Assembly (NCBI RefSeq): GCF_003851125.1 | Contig: NZ_BGOW01000002.1 | Location: 1 to 64,000, forward strand | DNA: 64,000 bases | Source: Sulfuriferula multivorans | GTDB lineage: Bacteria; Pseudomonadota; Gammaproteobacteria; Burkholderiales; Sulfuriferulaceae | Direction of reading: 5' to 3' | Shown: positions 18,497 through 25,881 of the stretch, piece by piece | How positions within the stretch are numbered: position 1 is the first letter of the stretch | Layout: the number at the start of each line of letters is the position of its first letter | Notes under the pieces: generated by a model | The model's input: only the letters and a program-made list of their open reading frames with translations | Database searches by the model: none | Told to the model about the DNA's origin: nothing | Program-made: the position numbers and the translations under genes

Positions 18497-18587
18497 GCCG
18501 GGTCAACACCAGAAAGCGCCGACCCGGCGGTCCTTTGCCGGCTGGTCCATCACTTCTTTTGAACCAGCCCGGTTGTGCTTCGACCGG
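18497..18587. other. Clustered stem-loops between convergent genes
   Basis: The 153-base gap between the HDOD gene and the multicopper oxidase gene holds three inverted repeats in a row: GCCGGGTC/GACCCGGC (18497-18504 with 18521-18528), GGCTGGT/ACCAGCC (18540-18546 with 18563-18569) and CCGGT/ACCGG (18569-18573 with 18583-18587). No long T runs follow. They could end transcription from both sides, but this is inference. Confidence 0.45.
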
Positions 18588-18626
18588 CTGTGCTATTGCC
18601 GCATCCACTCGGAGCGTTTACTCCTA

Positions 18627-20024
18627 TCAGTGCTCATGCACTCCACCCCGCTTGATATTCAATACAGGTTGCTCCGCACCGGTTGGGGCGACCGATTTGG
18701 CGTCGTGCTTGACGGGGGCACTGGGTGCTTCAGGCATTTCACCAGTCCATTCGTAGGCTTGCGTGCCCGGTGGTTGTTTGTACCAGCCGGGGTCTTTGTA
18801 GTCATTGCGCGCCAGTCCTTCACGCACTTTGACGACAGTGAACATGCCGCCCATCTCGATCGGGCCAAACTGCCCCTGCCCGGTCATCATGGGCAGGGTG
18901 TTATCCGGGATGGGCATCTCCATGCCGCCCATCGAAGCGCCTTTATCGCCCATCACCATGTAATCCGGTACCAGTTGGGTGATCTTTTCGGCGATGCCTT
19001 TCTGATCAACGCCGATCATGGTCGGCACGTTGTGCCCCATCGCATTCATGGTGTGATGCGATTTATGGCAGTGGAACGCCCAGTCGCCCGGTGCATCGGC
19101 GATAAACTCGATGGCGCGCATCTGGCCGACGGCGATATCGGTGGTCACCTCCGGCCAGCGCGCCGATTTAGGCACCCAGCCGCCATCGGTTCCGGTGACT
19201 TCGAAGTTGTGCCCATGCAGATGCAGGGGATGGTTGGTCATGGTCAGATTGCCGGCGCGGATACGCACCCGGTCGCCTTTTCTAACCACCAGCGGGTCGA
19301 TTCCAGGAAATGCCCGGCTGTTCCAGGTCCACAGATTGAAATCGAGCATGGTATTGATCTTGGGCGTGTAGCTGCCCGGCTCGACATCGTAGGCGTTGAG
19401 CAGGAAAACGAAATCCCGGTCGACCGGCATGAAGCCGGGATTTTTCGGATGCGTGACCCAGAACCCCATCATCCCCATCGCCATCTGCGCCATTTCATCG
19501 GCGTGCGGGTGATACATGAATGTGCCGGGGTGGCGTGCAACAAATTCATAGACGTAGGTTTTGCCGGGCTGGATTGCGGGTTGCGTCAGCCCGCTTACAC
19601 CGTCCATGCCGTTGGGCAAAATCTGCCCATGCCAGTGAACGCTGGTGTGTTCGGGCAGCTTGTTGGTCACGAAAATACGTACCTTGTCGCCTTCCACCAC
19701 TTCGATGGTGGGGCCGGGGCTCTGGCCGTTATAGCCCCACAGATTGGCTTTCATGCCGGGTGAAATCTCGCGTACCACCGGTTCGGCCACCAGGTGAAAT
19801 TCCTTCCAGCCGTTTTTCATGCGCCAGGGCAGGCTCCAGCCGTTCAGCGTGACGACCGGGTTATAGGGACGACCATTCGGCGGCACCAGCGGCGGCATGG
19901 TGGCAGGGTTCATTTGGGTAACGGCTTCCGGCAGCGAAGCGGCCTGTGTCCGGCTTACCATCGCGGCGCCCATCAGTACTGCACCGGATGCGGATAAAAA
20001 ATCTCGACGACTGGTCATGGTCAC
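18627..20024 (-). CDS. Tat-exported multicopper oxidase
   Basis: Periplasmic copper enzyme, probably an oxidase that detoxifies Cu(I) or another metal. 465 residues with a twin-arginine signal (SRRDFLSASGA). Three cupredoxin domains are implied by the four copper-binding clusters: HWHGQ, MYHPHADEM, HPLHLHGHNF and HCHKSHHTMNAMGH; the last gives type-1 ligands Cys and His with Met at +10. A Met/His-rich stretch (GMEMPIPDNTLPMMTGQGQ) precedes the C-terminal tail. The gene overlaps the TolC-family gene by 4 bases. It resembles CopA-type oxidases, but no copB partner is seen, so the substrate is left open. Confidence 0.88.
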   Translation of the reverse strand: MTMTSRRDFLSASGAVLMGAAMVSRTQAASLPEAVTQMNPATMPPLVPPNGRPYNPVVTLNGWSLPWRMKNGWKEFHLVAEPVVREISPGMKANLWGYNGQSPGPTIEVVEGDKVRIFVTNKLPEHTSVHWHGQILPNGMDGVSGLTQPAIQPGKTYVYEFVARHPGTFMYHPHADEMAQMAMGMMGFWVTHPKNPGFMPVDRDFVFLLNAYDVEPGSYTPKINTMLDFNLWTWNSRAFPGIDPLVVRKGDRVRIRAGNLTMTNHPLHLHGHNFEVTGTDGGWVPKSARWPEVTTDIAVGQMRAIEFIADAPGDWAFHCHKSHHTMNAMGHNVPTMIGVDQKGIAEKITQLVPDYMVMGDKGASMGGMEMPIPDNTLPMMTGQGQFGPIEMGGMFTVVKVREGLARNDYKDPGWYKQPPGTQAYEWTGEMPEAPSAPVKHDAKSVAPTGAEQPVLNIKRGGVHEH

Positions 20025-21394
20025 TCCTTGTTCGATAGATTGGCGGGCAGATTACCGCCCAGTGCGGCTGTCAGATCTGTCTGGGCGACCCAGTAGTCTT
20101 TCAGCGCATTGATGTAGCCGTTCACGCTCAGCACCTGTTCGCGCGCATCCGCCAGCAGTTCGAACACGCTGATGAGCATGCCGTTGTAGCGCAGCATGTT
20201 CTCATCCGAGATCTGCTTTCTGAGCGGCACGATGTTGTCGCGGTAATGCCTGGCAAGGTCGTAGGCACTGCGATAGCCGAGGTAGCTTTCACGTACTTCG
20301 CTGCGGGCGTTGACGGCGGTTTCGGCAAGGTGATTGACCGACTGCATGTAGATCGCTTCGGCCTTGGCCACGCGCGCACTACCCCAGTCGAACAGCGGAA
20401 TCTCCAGGCTGAGTTCATAGCCCGTGGCACGCGGCAACCCGCTGTCGGTATTGCGCAGATACCCCAGATCCAGCACGTTGATGAAACGGGTCGTGCGGGT
20501 GAGACCCAGCGATGATGCGAGACTTGCCGTCTGCTGTCTGGCCGCCTGAATATCGAGGCGATTATTGATGGCGTATGCTTCGGCATCCTGCACTTGCAGC
20601 GGTTTGGCGGGCAGGTCGGGCAGGCGCTCGGGCAACTGGAACTGCGTCTCGCTGCCCCACAAGCCCATCAGGCGCGTCAGTTTTTCGCGCGCCCTCACCG
20701 CTTCCTGTTCGGTCCGCGCCAGCGCTGCCGTGGCATCGGCATAAAATACCTGCTCGCGGTCCTGTTCCAGCTTGCTCCAGTTGCCCACCCTGGCCATGCG
20801 TCCACCCAGCTCCGCGCCCGCTTCTGCCGCCGCATTGACCTGCCGGGCGTACATCACACTTTGCTGGGCGGCCACGGCCTCGAAATAGGCTTTGCGCGTG
20901 TCGGCAGCCAGGCGCAGCACCTGATTGGCCACTTGCAGCTTGACCGCCTCGAAGCGCTGCCGCTCCAGACGGCTTGCCTGGGGCAGCATGATCAGATTGA
21001 CCAGGCTCATCGTAAAGGTGCGCTCTATCATCGTATCTGCGCCCTGCGTGATGTGCTTGAAATCGAACCTGGGGTTTTGCAAACGCCCGGCCTGCACCAG
21101 ATCCGCTTCGGCGATACCCAGCTCGGCATAGCCGGCCTGCAGCCCCCGATTGTTCAACAGCGCAATTTGCACTGCATCCTCGGCATTCAGCGGTTTCGCC
21201 AGCAGGTTTTTGATGGAGGCATCGACAGCCTTCGCGTCATCGCTGTTGCGTACCAGCTTGACCGTTTTGCCCAGGCGCGCTTCGCTAAGCTGCGCCACCG
21301 AATCAAACCCGCCGTCTTTGGAGAACGTCGCGCAGCCGCCCAGCAGCAGCGTGAGCGCAACGCCTGATACTGTTCTGTGCATCAAGCTGCTCAT
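20021..21394 (-). CDS. TolC-family outer-membrane efflux lipoprotein
   Basis: Outer-membrane channel of the TolC/NodT type, 457 residues. The N-terminus carries a lipoprotein signal with lipobox LLLGGC. The body shows the two repeated helical halves of the family (DAVQIALLNNRGLQAGYAEL, then EAYAINNRLDIQAARQQTAS) and the expected end (LLADAREQVLSVNGYINALKDYWVAQTDL). It overlaps the small gene upstream and the oxidase gene downstream by 4 bases each, so the three are translationally coupled. No inner-membrane pump or periplasmic adaptor is encoded nearby, which is unusual for a TolC-type protein. Confidence 0.9.
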   Translation of the reverse strand: MSSLMHRTVSGVALTLLLGGCATFSKDGGFDSVAQLSEARLGKTVKLVRNSDDAKAVDASIKNLLAKPLNAEDAVQIALLNNRGLQAGYAELGIAEADLVQAGRLQNPRFDFKHITQGADTMIERTFTMSLVNLIMLPQASRLERQRFEAVKLQVANQVLRLAADTRKAYFEAVAAQQSVMYARQVNAAAEAGAELGGRMARVGNWSKLEQDREQVFYADATAALARTEQEAVRAREKLTRLMGLWGSETQFQLPERLPDLPAKPLQVQDAEAYAINNRLDIQAARQQTASLASSLGLTRTTRFINVLDLGYLRNTDSGLPRATGYELSLEIPLFDWGSARVAKAEAIYMQSVNHLAETAVNARSEVRESYLGYRSAYDLARHYRDNIVPLRKQISDENMLRYNGMLISVFELLADAREQVLSVNGYINALKDYWVAQTDLTAALGGNLPANLSNKE

Positions 21395-21687
21395 GGTTTG
21401 CCTCCTTGCTGCGGTTTGCCGGCAGCGCCGGACATATCCATGCCGCTCATCCCGCCCTCGTTGCCGACGGCCTCGTTGGCGGAACGCCAGTTTTTGTCCG
21501 GCGACACGGTGTCATCAATGATGACACGGTAGTCATCCAGCGGCGATTGATACTGTGGCGCCGGCACCGTGACCTGCGCATTGGCAGGATCCGGCAGCGC
21601 GCTGGCGCCGGGCCCGCCCTGCGCCAGCGCGACCAGCGGCGCTGCCGACCACAACGCCGCGCATACAAATGCTTTAAATGTGTTCAT
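21391..21687 (-). CDS. Small exported protein of copper-type operon
   Basis: 98 residues, not a family I recognise. Sec signal peptide (AFVCAALWSAAPLVALAQ), then a short chain with PQYQSPLDDYRVIIDD and a Gly/Met-rich C-terminus (GGMSGMDMSGAAG) that could bind Cu(I) through Met. First gene of the coupled trio with the TolC-family protein and the multicopper oxidase, so a periplasmic copper carrier or sensor role is plausible but inferred. Confidence 0.75.
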   Translation of the reverse strand: MNTFKAFVCAALWSAAPLVALAQGGPGASALPDPANAQVTVPAPQYQSPLDDYRVIIDDTVSPDKNWRSANEAVGNEGGMSGMDMSGAAGKPQQGGKP

Positions 21688-21795
21688 GATAATCCTCGTT
21701 CGTGTAAGCAGAATTCTGCCACCGCAATCAAAGCCGTGGCGAAACCATACCGGGTGCGGACAGACGCCCTGCTGGACGCATGCGCCGGCTCGTGG

Positions 21796-22155
21796 CTAAA
21801 CGAAAGAGGATTGGGGGGGACGTTCCGGGGTTGCCGAAACGAAACTGCGGAATGACCGGGAACGGAAAGGAATGACTTCGCTGCCATAAACCGGCATGGA
21901 AGAAACTGCCATGAACGGCGGAGCAATCGCCACACTCAAACAACCGTCCAGGCAAGCACTGCATTTGCCCGCTGCATCGTGATGGCTGTCGGTTGATACG
22001 CAACAGTCAGCATGTTCCATAGTCGAGGCAGCATACTGCAGAGGCATCTCATGCATGGCATGATCGCCTGACATCATCGCCGCTGCTGCGAATCCCTGGA
22101 TGGGTACGCAGAGCAACAATAGCCAGACGAGGATGGTTTTAAACAGGATTTTCAT
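21796..22155 (-). CDS. Small exported Cys/His/Met-rich protein
   Basis: 119 residues from the ATG at 22155 (a GTG at 22182 would add 9). Sec signal (LFKTILVWLLLLCVPIQGFAAA), then many potential metal ligands: MMSGDHAMHEMPL, HADCC, DSHHDAAGKCSACLDGC. The overall look resembles the small CopL-like proteins found ahead of copper operons, but I cannot confirm that by homology. It precedes the copper-type trio by 108 bases on the same strand. A perfect 14-base palindrome lies directly before the start codon. Confidence 0.7.
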   Translation of the reverse strand: MKILFKTILVWLLLLCVPIQGFAAAAMMSGDHAMHEMPLQYAASTMEHADCCVSTDSHHDAAGKCSACLDGCLSVAIAPPFMAVSSMPVYGSEVIPFRSRSFRSFVSATPERPPQSSFV

Positions 22156-22156
22156 A

Positions 22157-22170
22157 ACGAAAATTTTCGT
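22157..22170. promoter_or_regulatory. Palindrome at start of small Cys/His-rich gene
   Basis: ACGAAAATTTTCGT, a perfect 14-base inverted repeat ending one base before the ATG at 22155. Its position would let a bound regulator block transcription or translation start. No known regulator box is recognised. Confidence 0.35.
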
Positions 22171-22217
22171 ACGTAGAATCACTCACCAGTTAAAACCAAT
22201 AGCATCTGGCAGTAATC

Positions 22218-22520
22218 TTAACGCGCCTTGGCTACTTTGGCTTTGGAGTTGGCCACGGCATCAGCCATGGATTTACCGACCTTGAACTTGACTACTTTCT
22301 TGGCCGGGATAGTGATGGTTTTACCAGTCGCCGGGTTACGGCCTTCGCGACCTGCGCGTTCCGTGACGGCAAAAGTTCCGAAACCAACCAGTTGCACGGC
22401 ATCCATTTTGGTCAGGGCTTCCTGGACAGTAGCCATCAGTGCATCCAGCATGGCTGCGGTTTGGGCCTTGGTGCTGTCGGTTTTGGTGGCAACGGCTTCG
22501 ATCAGTTCTGCTTTGTTCAT
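22218..22520 (-). CDS. HU-family histone-like DNA-binding protein
   Basis: Nucleoid protein that bends DNA, 100 residues. Start chosen at MNKAELIEAVA, the universal HU start, over an in-frame start 22 codons upstream. Conserved VQLVGFGTFAVTERAGREGR-NPATGKTI arm and VKFKVGKSMADAVA are present. The C-terminal tail has extra Ala/Lys (NSKAKVAKAR), a mild extension over E. coli HU. Divergent from murJ, with a 187-base gap. Confidence 0.95.
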   Translation of the reverse strand: MNKAELIEAVATKTDSTKAQTAAMLDALMATVQEALTKMDAVQLVGFGTFAVTERAGREGRNPATGKTITIPAKKVVKFKVGKSMADAVANSKAKVAKAR

Positions 22521-22707
22521 AGGATAGCTCCTGTGGGTTGTGGGAAAAGAGGGGACATTCTTACAGGTATTGCCTCCATACGGCAATGTTTTTCAGCGCT
22601 TCCGGGAGGAAACTACTAAAGCTCAACTTTACAATATCTTCTCAATATTTGGATTTTAGCGTTGTCCCCTATACCATTGCGGCTGTTTCGCGCCCCCTGC
22701 TGAATCC

Positions 22708-24246
22708 ATGAACCTGCTCAGATCGCTCGCCAAAGTCAGTAGCATGACCCTGTTGTCACGCATCTTCGGCTTCGTTCGTGATGCAGTCATTGCCCGCGGC
22801 TTTGGCGCAGGCATCTACACTGACGCGTTTTTCGTCGCTTTCAAAATTCCCAACCTGTTGCGGCGCCTGTTTGCCGAAGGCGCCTTTTCGCAGGCGTTCG
22901 TACCGATACTGGCCGAGTACAAAAACCGCCGTGGCCACGAAGACACGCAACGGCTGGTGGACCATGTCGCCACGCTGCTGTTTCTGGCGCTGCTGGCGGT
23001 GACCCTGATCGGGGTGCTGGCAGCCCCCGCCGTGGTCTATATCAGCGCGCCCGGCTTCTCCGCCGAACCGGAAAAATTCGCGGTGACAGTGTCCATGCTG
23101 CGTATTATTTTCCCGTACATCCTGTTTATTTCGCTGGTCTCGCTGGCAGGCGGCATACTGAATACTTACAGCCGCTTTTCGGTACCCGCATTCACGCCGG
23201 TTCTGCTCAATGTGGCAACCATTGCAGCCGCCTTGTGGCTGGCACCGCACCTCGCCATCCCGGCGATGGCACTGGCCTGGGGAGTGACGCTGGGCGGCAT
23301 CCTGCAATTATTGCTGCAACTGCCCTTCCTGAAGCAGCTTGGCTTGTTGCCGCGTTTTCGGCTTGAACTGCATGATGAAGGTGTGTGGCGCATCCTCAAA
23401 CTGATGGGACCCGCGCTGTTCGGCGTTTCCATCGCGCAGCTGTCTCTGCTGATCAATACCATTTTCGCTTCTTTCCTGGCGACTGGCAGCGTGTCCTGGC
23501 TGTATTACGCGGATCGCCTGATGGAGTTTCCCACCGGCATGCTGGGGGTGGCGCTCGGCACCATACTGTTACCCAGTCTGGCCAAGCATTATGTGGATAA
23601 CGACCCCACGCAATATTCGCAACTGCTGGACTGGGGGCTACGCCTCACCCTGATGCTGGCGCTACCCGCCGCTGCGGCTTTAGCGATATTGGCGGTACCC
23701 TTGATCAGCACCCTATTTCTGTATGGCCATTTTAGTTTTCACGATGTCTTCATGACGCGCCAGGCGCTGGTGGCCTATAGCCTCGGGCTGCTGGGGCTGA
23801 TCATGGTGAAGATTCTCGCGCCCGGATTTTATGCGCGGCAAAACATCCGCACCCCGGTAAAAATCGCCGTGATTACCCTGTTTGCCACCCAGCTCATGAA
23901 CCTGATGTTCGTATGGAAACTGCAGCATGCCGGACTGGCGCTATCCATCGGCCTGGGCGCTTGCCTGAATGCTGCGCTGCTACTTTGGAAACTGCGCAGC
24001 CAGGGCATTTATCAGCCGCGGCCGGGCTGGTATGCGTTTTTCATGAAAATTGGGGTTGCGCTGGGTGTGATGAGCCTGCTGCTATGGTGGGGCATGATGG
24101 GAGAGTCAAGCTGGCTGCATATGCATGCCTTGCAACGCCTTGCTCATCTGAGCGCTCTGGTGGTGTTGGGCGCAGGGAGCTATTTTGGCACGCTGTGGGT
24201 GCTGGGCATGCGTCCGATCCAGTTCATGCGCCGCACAGCCGAATAG
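22708..24246 (+). CDS. murJ: Lipid II flippase MurJ
   Basis: Inner-membrane flippase that moves lipid II to the periplasm for peptidoglycan synthesis. 512 residues with about 14 membrane helices. The N-terminus ([58 protein letters not shown]) is the MviN/MurJ hallmark with its conserved arginines. First gene of the murJ-ribF-ileS-lspA-slpA-ispH stretch typical of Betaproteobacteria. Confidence 0.97.
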   Translation: MNLLRSLAKVSSMTLLSRIFGFVRDAVIARGFGAGIYTDAFFVAFKIPNLLRRLFAEGAFSQAFVPILAEYKNRRGHEDTQRLVDHVATLLFLALLAVTLIGVLAAPAVVYISAPGFSAEPEKFAVTVSMLRIIFPYILFISLVSLAGGILNTYSRFSVPAFTPVLLNVATIAAALWLAPHLAIPAMALAWGVTLGGILQLLLQLPFLKQLGLLPRFRLELHDEGVWRILKLMGPALFGVSIAQLSLLINTIFASFLATGSVSWLYYADRLMEFPTGMLGVALGTILLPSLAKHYVDNDPTQYSQLLDWGLRLTLMLALPAAAALAILAVPLISTLFLYGHFSFHDVFMTRQALVAYSLGLLGLIMVKILAPGFYARQNIRTPVKIAVITLFATQLMNLMFVWKLQHAGLALSIGLGACLNAALLLWKLRSQGIYQPRPGWYAFFMKIGVALGVMSLLLWWGMMGESSWLHMHALQRLAHLSALVVLGAGSYFGTLWVLGMRPIQFMRRTAE

Positions 24247-24330
24247 TTCAGGGCCGGTGAATAGCTTTGACCGGCGCGCCGCACAACCGCTAAAATCCCT
24301 TATTTTCAGGTTGTTTCAACCCATTCCTCA

Positions 24331-25299
24331 ATGCGTATTACTCACGGCATAGCGCCTGTCGTCAGCCAGCCCAGCGCGGTGACAATAGGTAACTTTGACG
24401 GCGTCCACCTCGGTCACCGGGCGATGCTGCGTCGTCTGGTAGAAGCAGCCAGTCAACGCGGCCTGGTACCGTGCGCGATAACTTTCGAGCCGCATCCGCG
24501 CGAATTTTTTGCACCGGACAAAGCCCCCGCCCGTCTCTCCAGCCTGCGCGAAAAGCTGCAAATGCTGGGCGAATGCGGGATTGCCCATGTCCATATCTGC
24601 GCTTTCAATCAGGCATTTTCACAACTCTCGGCAGAAACTTTCATCGAGCGCATCCTGGTCGCCAGTCTGCAAACACGTTTCCTGCTGATCGGCGACGATT
24701 TTCGCTTCGGTGCACGGCGCGGCGGCGACTTCGCCATGTTGCAGGCGTACGGCGCGCAGTCAGGCTTTGAAGTGGCCGCAATGGGTAGCGTCACCCTGGA
24801 CGAATTGCGCATTTCCAGCACCGCGGTACGCGAAGCGCTGGCAGCGGGCGATCTCGACCTGGCCGGCCGCCTGCTGGGCCGCCCTTACAGCATCAGCGGA
24901 CGAGTCGTCGACGGCGACAAACTGGGGCGCGACATCGGTTTTCCCACCGCCAATATCCAGCTCAAACATAACCGCCCGCCGCTGACCGGGATTTTCGTGG
25001 TGCAAGTGCGCGGACTGGCCGATGCGCCGCTGCCCGGCGTGGCCAGCCTGGGCGTGCGCCCCACCGTCAAGGAAAACGGCCGGCCGGTGCTGGAAGTACA
25101 CCTGCTGGACTTCGACCGCAGCATCTACGGACAGCATGTGTGCGTGGATTTTCTGGCCAGGCTGCGCGACGAGGAAAAATATCCCGACCTGCCCACGCTC
25201 ATTCATCAGATTGGCCGCGATGCAGAAAATGCCAGGCAGTATTTCCGGGCTGGTTCACAGGCGCCAGCATCGCTTGCCATACCCGCCAAACCCGATTAA
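24331..25299 (+). CDS. ribF: Bifunctional riboflavin kinase / FAD synthetase
   Basis: Makes FMN from riboflavin and then FAD. 322 residues. N-terminal adenylyltransferase domain (VTIGNFDGVHLGHRAMLRRL with the nucleotide-binding GNFDGVHLGH; RFGARRGGD) and C-terminal flavokinase domain from about 180 (RPYSISGRVVDGDKLGRDIGFPTANI with the PTAN motif; GVRPTVKENGRPVLEVHLLDF). No FMN riboswitch-like structure is visible upstream. Confidence 0.97.
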   Translation: MRITHGIAPVVSQPSAVTIGNFDGVHLGHRAMLRRLVEAASQRGLVPCAITFEPHPREFFAPDKAPARLSSLREKLQMLGECGIAHVHICAFNQAFSQLSAETFIERILVASLQTRFLLIGDDFRFGARRGGDFAMLQAYGAQSGFEVAAMGSVTLDELRISSTAVREALAAGDLDLAGRLLGRPYSISGRVVDGDKLGRDIGFPTANIQLKHNRPPLTGIFVVQVRGLADAPLPGVASLGVRPTVKENGRPVLEVHLLDFDRSIYGQHVCVDFLARLRDEEKYPDLPTLIHQIGRDAENARQYFRAGSQAPASLAIPAKPD

Positions 25300-25301
25300 A
25301 C

Positions 25302-25328
25302 TTGTACAGTAATTTGAACAGGTATACT
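25302..25328 (+). promoter_or_regulatory. Putative promoter/operator of first toxin-antitoxin pair
   Basis: TGTACA at 25303-25308, the core motif described for YefM operators, lies 24 bases ahead of the antitoxin start, and TATACT at 25323-25328 could serve as -10. The spacing to a TTGTAC -35-like element is only 15 bases, so promoter strength is uncertain. Confidence 0.35.
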
Positions 25329-25331
25329 GCC

Positions 25332-25586
25332 ATGCACATTATCAATTTCTCCGACGCGCGCAACAACCTCAAACGCGTGATCGACCAGGTTGTGGAAGAC
25401 GCTGACTACGCCGTCATCACCCGTCGCGACGATGCCGACGCCGTGGTCATGTCGCTCGATACCTTCAATAGCCTGATGGAGACAGTTCACCTGCTGAAAA
25501 CACCCGCCAACGCCGCACATCTCGCTCGTTCGATTGAGCAGTTGCGCAAGGGCAAAACCAAGTTGAAAGATCTGGTGGATGCCTGA
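25332..25586 (+). CDS. Phd/YefM-family antitoxin
   Basis: 84-residue antitoxin that binds the YoeB-like toxin and represses its own operon. Start chosen at MHIINFSDARNNLKRVIDQV, the usual YefM N-terminus; a longer upstream extension overlaps ribF and is not credible. N-terminal DNA-binding half, then the typical middle VVMSLDTFNSLMETVHLLKTP. The C-terminus overlaps the toxin start by 8 bases. Sequence clearly differs from the second antitoxin of the window, so the two pairs are not a recent duplication. Confidence 0.92.
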   Translation: MHIINFSDARNNLKRVIDQVVEDADYAVITRRDDADAVVMSLDTFNSLMETVHLLKTPANAAHLARSIEQLRKGKTKLKDLVDA

Positions 25587-25842
25587 ACGGCTGGTATGGA
25601 CAGCCGCCGCATGGGATGACTATCTCTATTGGCAAACTCAGGATCGAAAAGCGCTCAAACGCATCAATACGTTGACTCAGGATGCCATGCGCAATCCGTT
25701 CACCGGTATCGGCAAACCGGAACCGCTGAGGGAAAACCTGAGTGGATTCTGGTCACGCCGCATCGACGAGCAGAACCGGCTGGTTTATGCCGTGGACAAC
25801 GCAGACCTGGCGATCGTGGCGTGCCGCTATCACTACGACTGA
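25579..25842 (+). CDS. YoeB-family toxin (ribosome-dependent mRNA interferase)
   Basis: 87 residues. Contains [41 protein letters not shown] and the C-terminal CRYHY, whose His-Tyr pair matches the catalytic end of E. coli YoeB. Known YoeB toxins cut mRNA in the ribosomal A site. Overlaps its antitoxin gene by 8 bases. Looks intact; it ends with one additional Asp after the usual terminal Tyr. Confidence 0.92.
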   Translation: MPERLVWTAAAWDDYLYWQTQDRKALKRINTLTQDAMRNPFTGIGKPEPLRENLSGFWSRRIDEQNRLVYAVDNADLAIVACRYHYD

Positions 25843-25881
25843 ACTCCATTTACCATTTATGCCACCTCTGCAGCCAATCCA

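Noticed and set aside
18384-18608. 74-codon minus-strand frame after the oxidase gene
   Set aside because: Overlaps the GAF end of the HDOD gene in antisense and resembles no known protein.
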